From: JAEUIX01 sp046156035
Lineage (GTDB): Bacteria > Planctomycetota > Phycisphaerae > Phycisphaerales > UBA1924
DNA length: 64,000 bases
Direction: 5' to 3'
Assembly (NCBI GenBank): GCA_046156035.1
Contig: JBJXEW010000028.1
Location: 62,001-126,000, forward strand
The position numbers and the translations under genes were made by a program. Positions 8,366 through 15,720 of this stretch are shown in pieces (positions within the stretch are counted from its first letter, which is position 1; every line of letters begins with the position of its first letter). Under the pieces are notes generated by a model. That model was not told where the DNA came from. It was given only the letters and a program-made list of their open reading frames with translations, and did no database searches.

Positions 8366-9343
8366 TCATGCACGCTTGGGCGGCACGATGTCCCACGCAA
8401 GGCCCACCCACGACATCGCCTTGATCGTGTAGTACGTGAGGTCGATCTCAAACCATCTGCGGCCGTGCGCGGCGGCACGGTCGTGAGCGTGGTGGTTGTT
8501 GTGCCAGCCTTCACCGAACGAGATGATCGCCACCCACCAGTTGTTCTTGGACCCGTCCCCAGTGTCGTGGCTCTGGTAGCCCCACGTGTGCGCGGCGGAG
8601 TTGACGAACCACGTGGCGTGATAGACGAACACCACACGCACCGCCACACCCCACACCACCCATGACAGGGCCAGCGGCCAGCCGCCAACGGCCCAGCCAC
8701 CAGCGAACAGAGCGGCGGCGAGCACGAACTGGGGCAAGTAGTGGTACTTGTCGAACCACGCGGTGACCGGGTTGCGCTGCAAGTCTTTGGCGGCGCCGCG
8801 TGCATCCATGCCCTCGGGCTCGCGTGTAACGCACCACAAAATGTGGGCCCAGTTGAAGCCGTGCTTGGGAGAGTGCGGGTCATGGTCGCCGTCGGAGTGC
8901 TTGTGGTGGATGCGGTGCATGCCCACCCACTGCACGGGGCCGCCCTGCCAGTTCAGCACGCCCAGCGTGGTGAGCACGTACTCAAACCAGCGCGGTGTCT
9001 TGAAACTGCGGTGCGTGAGCAGGCGGTGGTAGCACAGGCAGATGCCCAGCCCGCCGCAGAGCCACCACAGGCCCAACGCGATGCCCATGCCGCTCCACGA
9101 GAACGTGAAGGGCGCGGCGATGGCGAGCAGGTGCATCGAGCCGATGCCCAGAAAATTGATCGGGTCCAGGTCGCGCCACGTGAGCGGGTGCTCGCGGTGG
9201 TGGTGATGGTCCACCGCCTTGAGGTCCGCGGGCGCGATGGCGGGTGCCGCGGTGGTCACCTTGGGCGTGATCTCGGGCGCGGTCGAGGGCGACGCGGCAG
9301 GCTGGAAGAGTTGACTGGCGATGGACGGTGCGATTTGGGACAT
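8366..9343 (-). CDS. Membrane fatty acid (acyl-CoA) delta-9-type desaturase
   Basis: 325 residues. The three histidine boxes of membrane di-iron desaturases are complete: HRLLTH (106-111), HRIHHKHSD (143-151) and EGWHNNHH (278-285). Four transmembrane segments flank them (about 65-85, 90-107, 205-235, 236-250). These enzymes insert a cis double bond in acyl chains using O2 and an electron donor; no ferredoxin or reductase gene is adjacent. The first 45 residues are Ala/Pro-rich, followed by an HHHH run (46-49), and look disordered. It is convergent with the HAD gene and divergent from the FAH gene. Confidence 0.93.
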   Translation of the reverse strand: MSQIAPSIASQLFQPAASPSTAPEITPKVTTAAPAIAPADLKAVDHHHHREHPLTWRDLDPINFLGIGSMHLLAIAAPFTFSWSGMGIALGLWWLCGGLGICLCYHRLLTHRSFKTPRWFEYVLTTLGVLNWQGGPVQWVGMHRIHHKHSDGDHDPHSPKHGFNWAHILWCVTREPEGMDARGAAKDLQRNPVTAWFDKYHYLPQFVLAAALFAGGWAVGGWPLALSWVVWGVAVRVVFVYHATWFVNSAAHTWGYQSHDTGDGSKNNWWVAIISFGEGWHNNHHAHDRAAAHGRRWFEIDLTYYTIKAMSWVGLAWDIVPPKRA

Positions 9344-9500
9344 CCCTGTCTCCGGAAGACGACCCCGGCGGGCCGTCGAACCACACAGACGCGACGGGGC
9401 GGGGTGGTATGGTGAGAGGAGAGCCTACAGGCTATGCGCGCCGGGGCTGTGCCGGGCTGCCGTGGGTGTGGATTGCGCCGAAAACGCGTATGCTGCCCCC

Positions 9501-10208
9501 ATGAAGGTCGTGAAAACAGCGTTCGGCGTGGCGATCGAGGTTCCGGGCGGGGAGCGCCTGCCCGTGCGGCACATCTTCGGCATCGGCCAGAACTACGCCA
9601 AGCACGCCAAAGAAATGGGCGGCTCGCCCCCAGAGCGGCCAGTGGTGTTCACGAAGAATCTCATGGCCGCGTGTTGCTCGGGGGACACGATCGTGATCCC
9701 GAAGATCTGCCAGGACACGGAACAGGTGGATTACGAGGGCGAGTTGGCCGTGGTCATCGGCCGGGCCGCGCGGGATGTTCCGCGCGAGCGTGCCCTTGAC
9801 TACGTGCTCGGCTACGCCGCCGCCAACGACGTGAGCGCCCGGTGGTGGCAGAAGCAGGGGAGCGGCGGGCAATTCTGCCGCGGCAAGGGCTTTGACACCT
9901 TCTGCCCCCTCAGCGACGTGGCCCCGGCCGCGAGCCTGGCCAGTCCCAACGCCCTCCGGTTGACCACACGCCTGAACGGCACGGTGATGCAGGACGAGAC
10001 GACGGCGGACATGATCTTTGATGTGCCCACGCTCATCAGCGAACTCAGCCGCGGCACGACGCTGTTGGCCGGAACCGTGATTCTGACCGGCACGCCCAGC
10101 GGCGTGGGCACGGCCCGCACGCCGCCCGTGTACTTGAAGTCGGGCGACCGGGTTGAGGTGGAGATCGCGGGTGTGGGCACGGTGCAGAACAGCGTGCGAA
10201 CGGAATAG
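9501..10208 (+). CDS. Fumarylacetoacetate hydrolase (FAH) family protein
   Basis: 235 residues from the ATG at 9501 (the open frame is longer, but family similarity begins at VRHIFGIGQNYAKHAKEM). The metal-binding glutamates are in VDYEGELAVVIG, and the family signatures GYAAANDVSAR, GKGFDTFCPLSD, DMIFDVPTLISELS and LTGTPSGVG are all visible. Members hydrolyse or isomerise acylpyruvates and related 2-oxo compounds; typical assignments are acylpyruvase or 2-hydroxyhepta-2,4-diene-1,7-dioate isomerase, and the true substrate is open. The YNHAAE-like element of the family reads NYAKHAKE here. It is a single-gene unit between the desaturase and the metalloprotease. Confidence 0.9.
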   Translation: MKVVKTAFGVAIEVPGGERLPVRHIFGIGQNYAKHAKEMGGSPPERPVVFTKNLMAACCSGDTIVIPKICQDTEQVDYEGELAVVIGRAARDVPRERALDYVLGYAAANDVSARWWQKQGSGGQFCRGKGFDTFCPLSDVAPAASLASPNALRLTTRLNGTVMQDETTADMIFDVPTLISELSRGTTLLAGTVILTGTPSGVGTARTPPVYLKSGDRVEVEIAGVGTVQNSVRTE

Positions 10209-10240
10209 ACCGCGTCCAAACCACCGAGGATTCGGACCTA

Positions 10241-10262
10241 TTTGCCCTTCGTGCCCTTGTGC
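10241..10262. repeat. Short octamer-type repeat (two to three units), single arm
   Basis: Two near-identical units, TGCCCTTC and TGCCCTTG, lie 33 bases after the FAH stop. They resemble the complement of the AAGGCACA family found at three larger arrays in this window. No inverted partner is evident, so this could be a degenerate copy or chance. Confidence 0.35.
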
Positions 10263-10371
10263 GCGGGTCAAACCGGTGGTATGGTGGCATCAGGCCCTCG
10301 TGGCCAGCCGTGGCGATGGCTGCGGCGTTCGAAGGACGGAAAGACGAAGGTCGAGAGCGAAGGAAAACATC

Positions 10372-11391
10372 ATGAATGCTTCTGCAACGCGTGTGTTCGC
10401 GGTTCGGTCGTTGGCGTTGGTGCTTGCCGCGGGCGCGGCGGTGGCGTGCGTGCCAGCCGCGGCGGTCGCTGGCCCTGCGTTTGACTTTGAGTGGGCGGGC
10501 GGCGCTCGCACGATCATCTACAACGTGGAGATGAGCGCTGAAAACTACGTTGTCAACGACGTCCTCGACAACATGAAGCGCCCGCGTGCCAACGCCGCCA
10601 ACTACACCATGGGCGATGCCTTCCGCCTGGCCATCAACACCTGGAACTACGCCAACGCGGGCGGCAACGGCGGTGGGGCTCGGCCCAACCCGTGGCTGAT
10701 CCTGCCCACGGGCCTGCTGCTGCCCGCGGTGGAGGCGCTGCTGCCACGGATCAACATCAAGATCGGCGCAGTGGTCGCTCCGCCCGCGCTGGGCAGCGGC
10801 ACCGCCATCACGCCGCCCACCAGCGGCACGCCCGAGTTCACGCCCCCCATGCCCATGAGCGGTGGCAGTTCTGACGGCATGAAGCGGGCCAAGAACGATG
10901 AAGACCAGCACCGCATGGGCGGCAATGGCGGCGTGAGCGATGCGCTCATGCTCTTCATTCTCAAGCAGAAACTCAACCCCACGCAGTGGCAGACGGCCGA
11001 CATCGTGGTGAACCCGACGGCCCTGTGGGGCACCACGGCGAACGCGAACGAGTACGACCCGATCATCGTGGCCATGCACGAGATCGGCCACGCCCTGCGG
11101 CTCGATCACGATATGGTGTTTGACGGCTTCACCCTGCTCACCAACACCACCATCGGGCCCAATCGTGTCTACCTGCCGGGCGAGTTCGGCCAGCCCGACG
11201 GCCCGATCATGCGGCCCTTCACCGACACCGGCAACAACGTCGCCAACACGCTCAACGGCACGATCTACGACCGGTACATCGATCGCCGCGACCTAGACTT
11301 TGCCGGCGCGGCTTCTGCGCTCGCCCCCACACCCGGCGCGGCCACGCTGCTCTCGCTCGGCGGCCTCCTCGCGCTTCGCCGCCGCCGCTAA
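10372..11391 (+). CDS. Exported metzincin-like zinc metalloprotease with PTPG-type sorting tail
   Basis: 339 residues with an AAG/GAAGGA ribosome site just before the ATG. A signal peptide (about 1-33, ending AVAG) is followed by a matrixin-like domain: zinc motif HEIGHALRLDHD (236-247; three His as in HExxHxxGxxH variants, here HExGHxxxxDH) and a possible Met-turn at IMRP about 40 residues later. The C-terminus is a sorting tail: PTPGAA (319-324), a hydrophobic stretch and RRRR at the end. This tail resembles PEP-CTERM/exosortase signals and predicts surface retention or processing. An acidic/basic central loop (GMKRAKNDEDQ) may be exposed. The stop overlaps, by 3-4 bases, the stop of the convergent cupin gene. 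Confidence 0.85.
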   Translation: MNASATRVFAVRSLALVLAAGAAVACVPAAAVAGPAFDFEWAGGARTIIYNVEMSAENYVVNDVLDNMKRPRANAANYTMGDAFRLAINTWNYANAGGNGGGARPNPWLILPTGLLLPAVEALLPRINIKIGAVVAPPALGSGTAITPPTSGTPEFTPPMPMSGGSSDGMKRAKNDEDQHRMGGNGGVSDALMLFILKQKLNPTQWQTADIVVNPTALWGTTANANEYDPIIVAMHEIGHALRLDHDMVFDGFTLLTNTTIGPNRVYLPGEFGQPDGPIMRPFTDTGNNVANTLNGTIYDRYIDRRDLDFAGAASALAPTPGAATLLSLGGLLALRRRR

Positions 11392-11747
11392 AGCCGGCTC
11401 GGGTTCGCCACCGTCCGCTCGTTCACCACATTGCCCGTGTTCAGCGTGGTGCGCGGCTCAAAGAGCAGCACGCTCACCTCCTGCTCGGCCACGGGCAGGT
11501 GTTCGGTGCCGCGCGGCACGATGAGGAACTCGCCCTCGTGCAGGGGCACGTCGCGGTCGCGCAAGCGCATGACGAAGGAGCCGCGCACGACGAGGAACAT
11601 CTCGTCCTCGTGCTGGTGGCTGTGCCACACGAACTCGCCCTTGAACTTCACCAGTTTCACCGCGCAGTCGTTCACCTCGCCCACGATGCGGGGGTTCCAG
11701 TGGTCGTGGATGAGGGCGAGTTTTTCGGCAAGGTTGACGGGCGCCAT
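11388..11747 (-). CDS. Small cupin-domain protein
   Basis: 119 residues. The cupin metal motif is clear in HSHQHEDEMFLVVRG (first motif, two His and Glu) and in the second motif GEFLIVPRGTEHLPVAEQE with His. The protein is a single conserved beta-barrel (cupin_2 type), probably metal-binding, function not assignable. The ATG at 11745-11747 is chosen because the family sequence starts there; the longer frame upstream is Arg/Pro-rich. It is convergent with the metalloprotease (overlapping stops) and divergent from smpB, separated by 103 bases that must hold both promoters. Confidence 0.88.
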   Translation of the reverse strand: MAPVNLAEKLALIHDHWNPRIVGEVNDCAVKLVKFKGEFVWHSHQHEDEMFLVVRGSFVMRLRDRDVPLHEGEFLIVPRGTEHLPVAEQEVSVLLFEPRTTLNTGNVVNERTVANPSRL

Positions 11748-11850
11748 GGCGGATTGTTGACGCGGCCCGGGGATGGGGGGGGGGCCGCGGACCCATACGC
11801 TTCGTGCACATTCGCCCGCCTCCGCACTCGCACCCGCCCGCAGCCCCGGC

Positions 11851-12342
11851 ATGGCCAAGAAGAAAGACAAGCCCGACCACCGCGTGATCGAGAACCGACG
11901 CGCGCACTTTGACTACGACATCGGCGAGACGGTCGAGTGCGGCATGCAACTCTTCGGGTCGGAGGTGAAGTCGGTCCGCGCTGGGCTCGTTTCGCTTGGC
12001 GAGGGGTATGTGCGGGCGGATGCGAGCCCGCCCTCACTCTGGCTGCACGGCGTGAACATCGCGCTCTACGGCCCGGCCGGCTCCATTGGGGGCAGCAGCC
12101 GCCAGGCCGAGCCCACACGCACGCGCAAACTCCTCGCCCACAAGAACGAGATCCTCAAACTCTGGAAAGCCCAGCAGATCAAGGGCAACACCCTTGTCCC
12201 TCTGAAACTCTACTTCAAGAACGGTTACGCCAAGTGCCTCATCGGCGTGGGCACCGGCCGCAAACGCGGCGACAAGCGCGAGGCCATCAAGACCCGCGAG
12301 ATGAAGCGGGATATTGATCGGGCGATGACGAAACGCAAGTAG
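11851..12342 (+). CDS. smpB: SsrA-binding protein SmpB
   Basis: 163 residues. SmpB binds tmRNA and brings it to stalled ribosomes in trans-translation. Visible marks: VIENRRAHFDYDIGE at the N-terminus, GMQLFGSEVKSVR, GEGYVRAD, the helix RKLLAHKNEI, LVPLKLYFKNG, and the Lys/Arg-rich C-terminal tail (KREAIKTREMKRDIDRAM) that enters the decoding centre. The region after GEGYVR has a few extra residues (ASPPSLWLHG) compared with short homologues. The ssrA gene itself is not in the window. A tandem octamer array starts immediately after the stop. Confidence 0.95.
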   Translation: MAKKKDKPDHRVIENRRAHFDYDIGETVECGMQLFGSEVKSVRAGLVSLGEGYVRADASPPSLWLHGVNIALYGPAGSIGGSSRQAEPTRTRKLLAHKNEILKLWKAQQIKGNTLVPLKLYFKNGYAKCLIGVGTGRKRGDKREAIKTREMKRDIDRAMTKRK

Positions 12343-12471
12343 AAGGCACGAAGAAGGCACAAAGGCATAAAGAAGGCACACAGGCACGGAGGGCGATCCA
12401 GCAGCGCTTACGTGCCCCAGGCCTTTCTCTTGCCTTCTTCTTGCCGTCCTCGTGCCTTCTTCGTGCCTTCC
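12343..12471. repeat. Inverted pair of octamer-type tandem arrays between smpB and atpC
   Basis: The left array (12343-12390) repeats AAGGCAC-type units right after the smpB TAG; the right array (12411-12471) repeats the complement (GTGCCTTC) right up to the atpC stop on the other strand. The outermost 18 bases are a perfect inverted repeat (12343-12360 with 12452-12469). Because the two genes converge on it, the structure could act as a bidirectional terminator or 3'-end stabiliser. Related arrays occur at 30823-30952 and 32212-32381. Confidence 0.8.
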
Positions 12472-12864
12472 CTATATCCCCTTGCCCGCCGCGGAGCGCG
12501 CCAGGCGCACCTTCACGCGGGCGCGGTCCTTGTCGCGCTGCGTTCCGCCGGCTTCGGCCTTCTGGAGTTCACTCTGGGCCTCGCTCTCGACCAGCGTCTC
12601 CAACCCCGCTGCCCGGGTGGAGAGGACGGTGAGTTTGTTGTTCACCATCTGGGCGAAGCCCTCCTCGATCATGAACGCGCGGCTCTTGTCATCCGCGGCT
12701 CGCACGGTCAGTTCGCCCATGCCCAGTTTCACCACCATGGCCGCCCGATCCGGCAGCACGCCCAGTTGCCCGTCGTGCGCGGGGATCACGGCCGAGAGGG
12801 CCTGTGTCTCCATCAACTTGCCCTGCGGTGTGATGAGGCGGAACTCAAAGGTCTTGCCAGCCAT
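12472..12864 (-). CDS. atpC: ATP synthase F1 epsilon subunit
   Basis: 130 residues with a GGAG ribosome site ahead of the ATG. The N-terminal beta-barrel is diagnostic: FEFRLITPQGKLME, then SAVIPAHDGQLGVLPDRAAMVVKLGMGELTV. The C-terminal part (residues 90-130) is a shorter helical hairpin with QSELQKAEAGG and KDRARVKVRLARSAAGKG. Epsilon is the central-stalk regulatory subunit of F1. Normally it lies right after atpD; here no other atp gene is within the window on either side, so this copy is detached or the operon is split. It is divergent from the FecCD permease gene. Confidence 0.93.
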   Translation of the reverse strand: MAGKTFEFRLITPQGKLMETQALSAVIPAHDGQLGVLPDRAAMVVKLGMGELTVRAADDKSRAFMIEEGFAQMVNNKLTVLSTRAAGLETLVESEAQSELQKAEAGGTQRDKDRARVKVRLARSAAGKGI

Positions 12865-12903
12865 GCGAATCTCCAGAGACCCGTTCTTTCGGGCCGCAAG
12901 TCT

Positions 12904-13980
12904 ATGGGCCAGACCCCGCGGCGGTCGCGTCGGGCCGCGCGGACGGTGAAGGGCGTGTACGCTGCCTGCGTGCCTGCCCGCCGCGTGGCCATCCTGCTCA
13001 CCCTCACCCTTGTCGCGGCGTTCCTCGTGGTGCTGCGCGTCACCCTGGACCGGCCTGCGGCGGGGAGCGGCGGGTGGGTTGTGCTTGCCTGGCCCGAGTC
13101 GCCATCCGTGCTGGAACTGCGGACCATGCGCGTGGTGGCCGCCGTGATCGTCGGCGTGGCCCTGGCCGTCTCGGGCACCATCCTGCAATGCCTGCTGCGC
13201 AACCCGCTCGCCGCGCCAGACCTGATCGGCGTATCGCCTGCGGCCTCGCTGGCCGTGGTGCTGGTCTCCACGTTCGCCGGTGGTTCGGCGGGCATGGCGG
13301 CAGGGGGCGGCCTGGGCGTGCTGGGCTGGCAGGCGGGGCCCGCGCTGGTCGGGGCCATGGCGGGCTTGGGCCTGGTCTACGCCCTCAGCCAGCGGCGGGG
13401 CTGGGTGGACCCCGTCTCGATGGTGCTCGTCGGTGTGATTGTGGGCGTGCTGTGCGGGGCCGCAGTGGTCGCCATCCAAGCCGTGCTGCCCAACGCCGCG
13501 TTGGGGGGCGTGCGCGTGCTCATCGGCGCCATCAGCGACGACCACAGCGCGGCCACGCTGGCCGCCACGGGCATCGCCGCGCTGGTGGTGGTGCTGGGCA
13601 CAGCCAGGTTTGGCCCCGCCTTGGATGCCATGAGCCTGGGCGATGATGAGGCCGCGAGCGTGGGCGTGGCGGTGCGGGGTTTGCGGCTGGCCATGTTCGT
13701 GGGCGCGGGCGTGCTGGCCGCGTGCGCCGTGGTGCTGGCCGGTCCGCTGGGGTTCGTGGGTCTCATCGCTCCGCACGCCGCGAGGCTGCTGTGCGGGCCC
13801 GCCCACCGCACGCTGGTGATCGGCGCGGCCGTGTGCGGGGCCTGCCTGGTGCTGGCGGGTGATTGCATCGTTCGCATCGTGGACACACCCGGGGGACGCC
13901 TGCCGCTGGGCGTGGTGATGGCCGCTGCGGGCGGGCCCGTGATCATCCTCCTGCTCCGGCGGCATCCCATGCGGGAGTAA
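12904..13980 (+). CDS. FecCD-family ABC transporter permease (iron siderophore/cobalamin type), orphan
   Basis: 358 residues from ATG 12904; GTG codons about 14-22 residues further in are alternative starts, since the first residues (GQTPRRSRRAAR) are only basic. About nine to ten hydrophobic helices are visible. Family marks: LRTMRVVAAVIVGVALAVSG, LQCLLRNPLAAPDLIGVSPAA, LGFVGLIAPHAARLLCG and the end VDTPGGRLPLGVVMAAAGGPVII. FecCD permeases dimerise and pass iron-siderophore, haem or cobalamin with a BtuD/FecE-type ATPase and a periplasmic binding protein. Neither partner gene is adjacent: atpC is upstream (divergent) and a PTS protein follows 124 bases downstream. Confidence 0.88.
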   Translation: MGQTPRRSRRAARTVKGVYAACVPARRVAILLTLTLVAAFLVVLRVTLDRPAAGSGGWVVLAWPESPSVLELRTMRVVAAVIVGVALAVSGTILQCLLRNPLAAPDLIGVSPAASLAVVLVSTFAGGSAGMAAGGGLGVLGWQAGPALVGAMAGLGLVYALSQRRGWVDPVSMVLVGVIVGVLCGAAVVAIQAVLPNAALGGVRVLIGAISDDHSAATLAATGIAALVVVLGTARFGPALDAMSLGDDEAASVGVAVRGLRLAMFVGAGVLAACAVVLAGPLGFVGLIAPHAARLLCGPAHRTLVIGAAVCGACLVLAGDCIVRIVDTPGGRLPLGVVMAAAGGPVIILLLRRHPMRE

Positions 13981-14104
13981 TGCCCCGTTCGGCGCAGATT
14001 GTGGCCGAGCGCAACGATCAAAAAACCGCTCCCGGCCTACACTCCCGCCCGACAATGGCCCGGATGCGGCTTCGCTTCGGCTCGTGCGGCGCGGCGACCC
14101 CTCT

Positions 14105-14563
14105 ATGAACCTTCTTGACATTCTCCAGCAAGATTGCATCAAGGCCCCGCTTGCCAGCACCGAGAAGCGTGGCGCGATCGAAGAAATGGTGGACCTTCTT
14201 GCCGCGGCGGGGAAGGTCTCCAACCCGACGGTGCTCAAAGACGCGGTGTGGACGCGCGAGCAGACCCGCACCACGGGCATCGGGCACGGCCTAGCGATCC
14301 CGCACGGTAAGTGCTCGGGTGTGGCGAACCTGGCCATGGCCATCGGCAAGCCCGCTCAGCCCATCGAATTTCAGGCGATTGACGGCAAGCCCGTCCGGCT
14401 CATTATCCTTCTGGCGAGTCCGCCGGAAAAGGCCAGCGACCACATCCAGGCCCTTGCGCGTGTGAGCCGCCTGATGATGATGGAGACCTTCCGCGATTCG
14501 ATCTACGCCGCCGTCACACCCGCCGAGATCTTCGAACTGCTCAAGTCTTACGAGAACCGATGA
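14105..14563 (+). CDS. ptsN: PTS EIIA-type phosphoacceptor protein (PtsN/fructose family)
   Basis: 152 residues forming one EIIA-fructose/nitrogen domain. The phosphorylated histidine is expected at H67 in GHGLAIPHGK, the family site; KRGAIEEMVDLL, REQTRTTGIG and DHIQALARVSRLM also fit. Stand-alone proteins of this type take phosphate from HPr/NPr and regulate metabolism rather than carry sugar. No HPr or EI gene is in the window. The last four bases (ATGA) overlap the start of the polyprenyl synthase gene, so both are translated together. The symbol is by family likeness. Confidence 0.88.
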   Translation: MNLLDILQQDCIKAPLASTEKRGAIEEMVDLLAAAGKVSNPTVLKDAVWTREQTRTTGIGHGLAIPHGKCSGVANLAMAIGKPAQPIEFQAIDGKPVRLIILLASPPEKASDHIQALARVSRLMMMETFRDSIYAAVTPAEIFELLKSYENR

Positions 14564-15531
14564 GCCCCGCGACGCACGCGCCGCCCCAGCAGGCGGCCAC
14601 CAACACCCCTGCCATGGAACTCAAGCCCAACGGAGATTCGCTCCCGCAGCACCTGGCCGCGCCCACCGCGCAGGTGGACGCGTTCCTGGCGACATTTGTG
14701 TCCGGGGAAGAACTGACGCCCGCGCTGCGCGGCGCTGTCGAGTATGCGCTCCTGGGCGGGGGCAAGCGCATCAGGCCCCTGCTGGCGTGGCACGCGTGCG
14801 CCGCCGTGGGCGGCAGCGGGCACGCCAGCCTGCCGGCCTGCGCCGCGGTGGAACTCATCCACGCCTTCAGCCTGGTGCACGACGACCTGCCCGGCCTCGA
14901 CAACGACGACACGCGGCGCGGCCGGCCCACGCTCCACAAAGCCACCAGCGAGGCGATGGCGATCCTCGCGGGCGATGCCATGCTCACCATGGCTTTTCAG
15001 GCCGTGTCCCAGCACGTGGCCGATTCGGGCGTGGTTGCCGCGCTCACGCGTGAGTTGGCCCGTGGCACCAGCGGCATGATCGTGGGTCAGGTCTACGACA
15101 CACTGGCGGGCTTCGACCCGGCCCTCTCGCCCGTTGAGCGGCTGCGGCTGATCCACCGCAACAAGACGGGTGCGCTGATCCGTGCGAGTTGCCGCATGGG
15201 CGGGATTCTCGGCCTGGGCGCCGGGGCCGGCACCGCCGCAGGCCAGGCCCAGCTCGACGCCGTTTCGCGGTACGGCGATGCGATGGGCCTGATGTTCCAG
15301 ATTGTGGACGACCTGCTCGATGTGACGCAGTCGGCCGAGCACGTGGGCAAGGCGACGGGCAAGGACAGCACGCTGGGCAAACTGACCTACCCCGGCCTGC
15401 TGGGTGCCGAGGGTTCTCGGGCCGAAGTCCGTGCCACGCTTGCACAGGCTCTGGCGGCAATCGAGCCGCTGGGGCCGCAGAGCCGACCCCTCGCCGATCT
15501 CGCGGCGTACATGGCGGTGCGGACACGATAG
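14560..15531 (+). CDS. ispA: Polyprenyl (farnesyl/geranylgeranyl) diphosphate synthase
   Basis: 323 residues. The enzyme condenses isopentenyl diphosphate with allylic diphosphates. Seen: GGGKRIRPLL, first Asp-rich motif LVHDDLPGLDNDDTRRG, LAGDAML, the GQVYD helix, the KTG element (HRNKTGALI) and the second Asp-rich motif QIVDDLLD followed by GKDSTLGKLTYP. The DDLPGxDND form of the first motif (with a two-residue insert) is typical of bacterial short-chain FPP/GGPP synthases. The N-terminal ~35 residues are disordered-looking. It overlaps ptsN by four bases and lies 189 bases before dxs, giving an isoprenoid precursor cluster. The product chain length cannot be fixed by reading alone. Confidence 0.9.
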   Translation: MSPATHAPPQQAATNTPAMELKPNGDSLPQHLAAPTAQVDAFLATFVSGEELTPALRGAVEYALLGGGKRIRPLLAWHACAAVGGSGHASLPACAAVELIHAFSLVHDDLPGLDNDDTRRGRPTLHKATSEAMAILAGDAMLTMAFQAVSQHVADSGVVAALTRELARGTSGMIVGQVYDTLAGFDPALSPVERLRLIHRNKTGALIRASCRMGGILGLGAGAGTAAGQAQLDAVSRYGDAMGLMFQIVDDLLDVTQSAEHVGKATGKDSTLGKLTYPGLLGAEGSRAEVRATLAQALAAIEPLGPQSRPLADLAAYMAVRTR

Positions 15532-15720
15532 GGGAAAGATGCGAGGGGACAGCGGACCGCTGAGGGCCCGAACTTCGTGCAGCGATTCGCCCGCCCCCCA
15601 GACCCGTGTTAGTATTCACTTCCTACGTCTCGCCTCGGGCTTTTCCCTATCGTTCGTTGCGCCCGAAACGGTCAGGAGGAGCATCGGCGGGATGCTCGGC
15701 ACGGAATCGCCGGAAGAACC

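Noticed and set aside
12472..14349. Long upstream extension of the atpC frame (625 residues in all)
   Set aside because: The upstream part is antisense to the FecCD permease and PTS genes; a GGAG ribosome site and the family N-terminus place the start at 12864.
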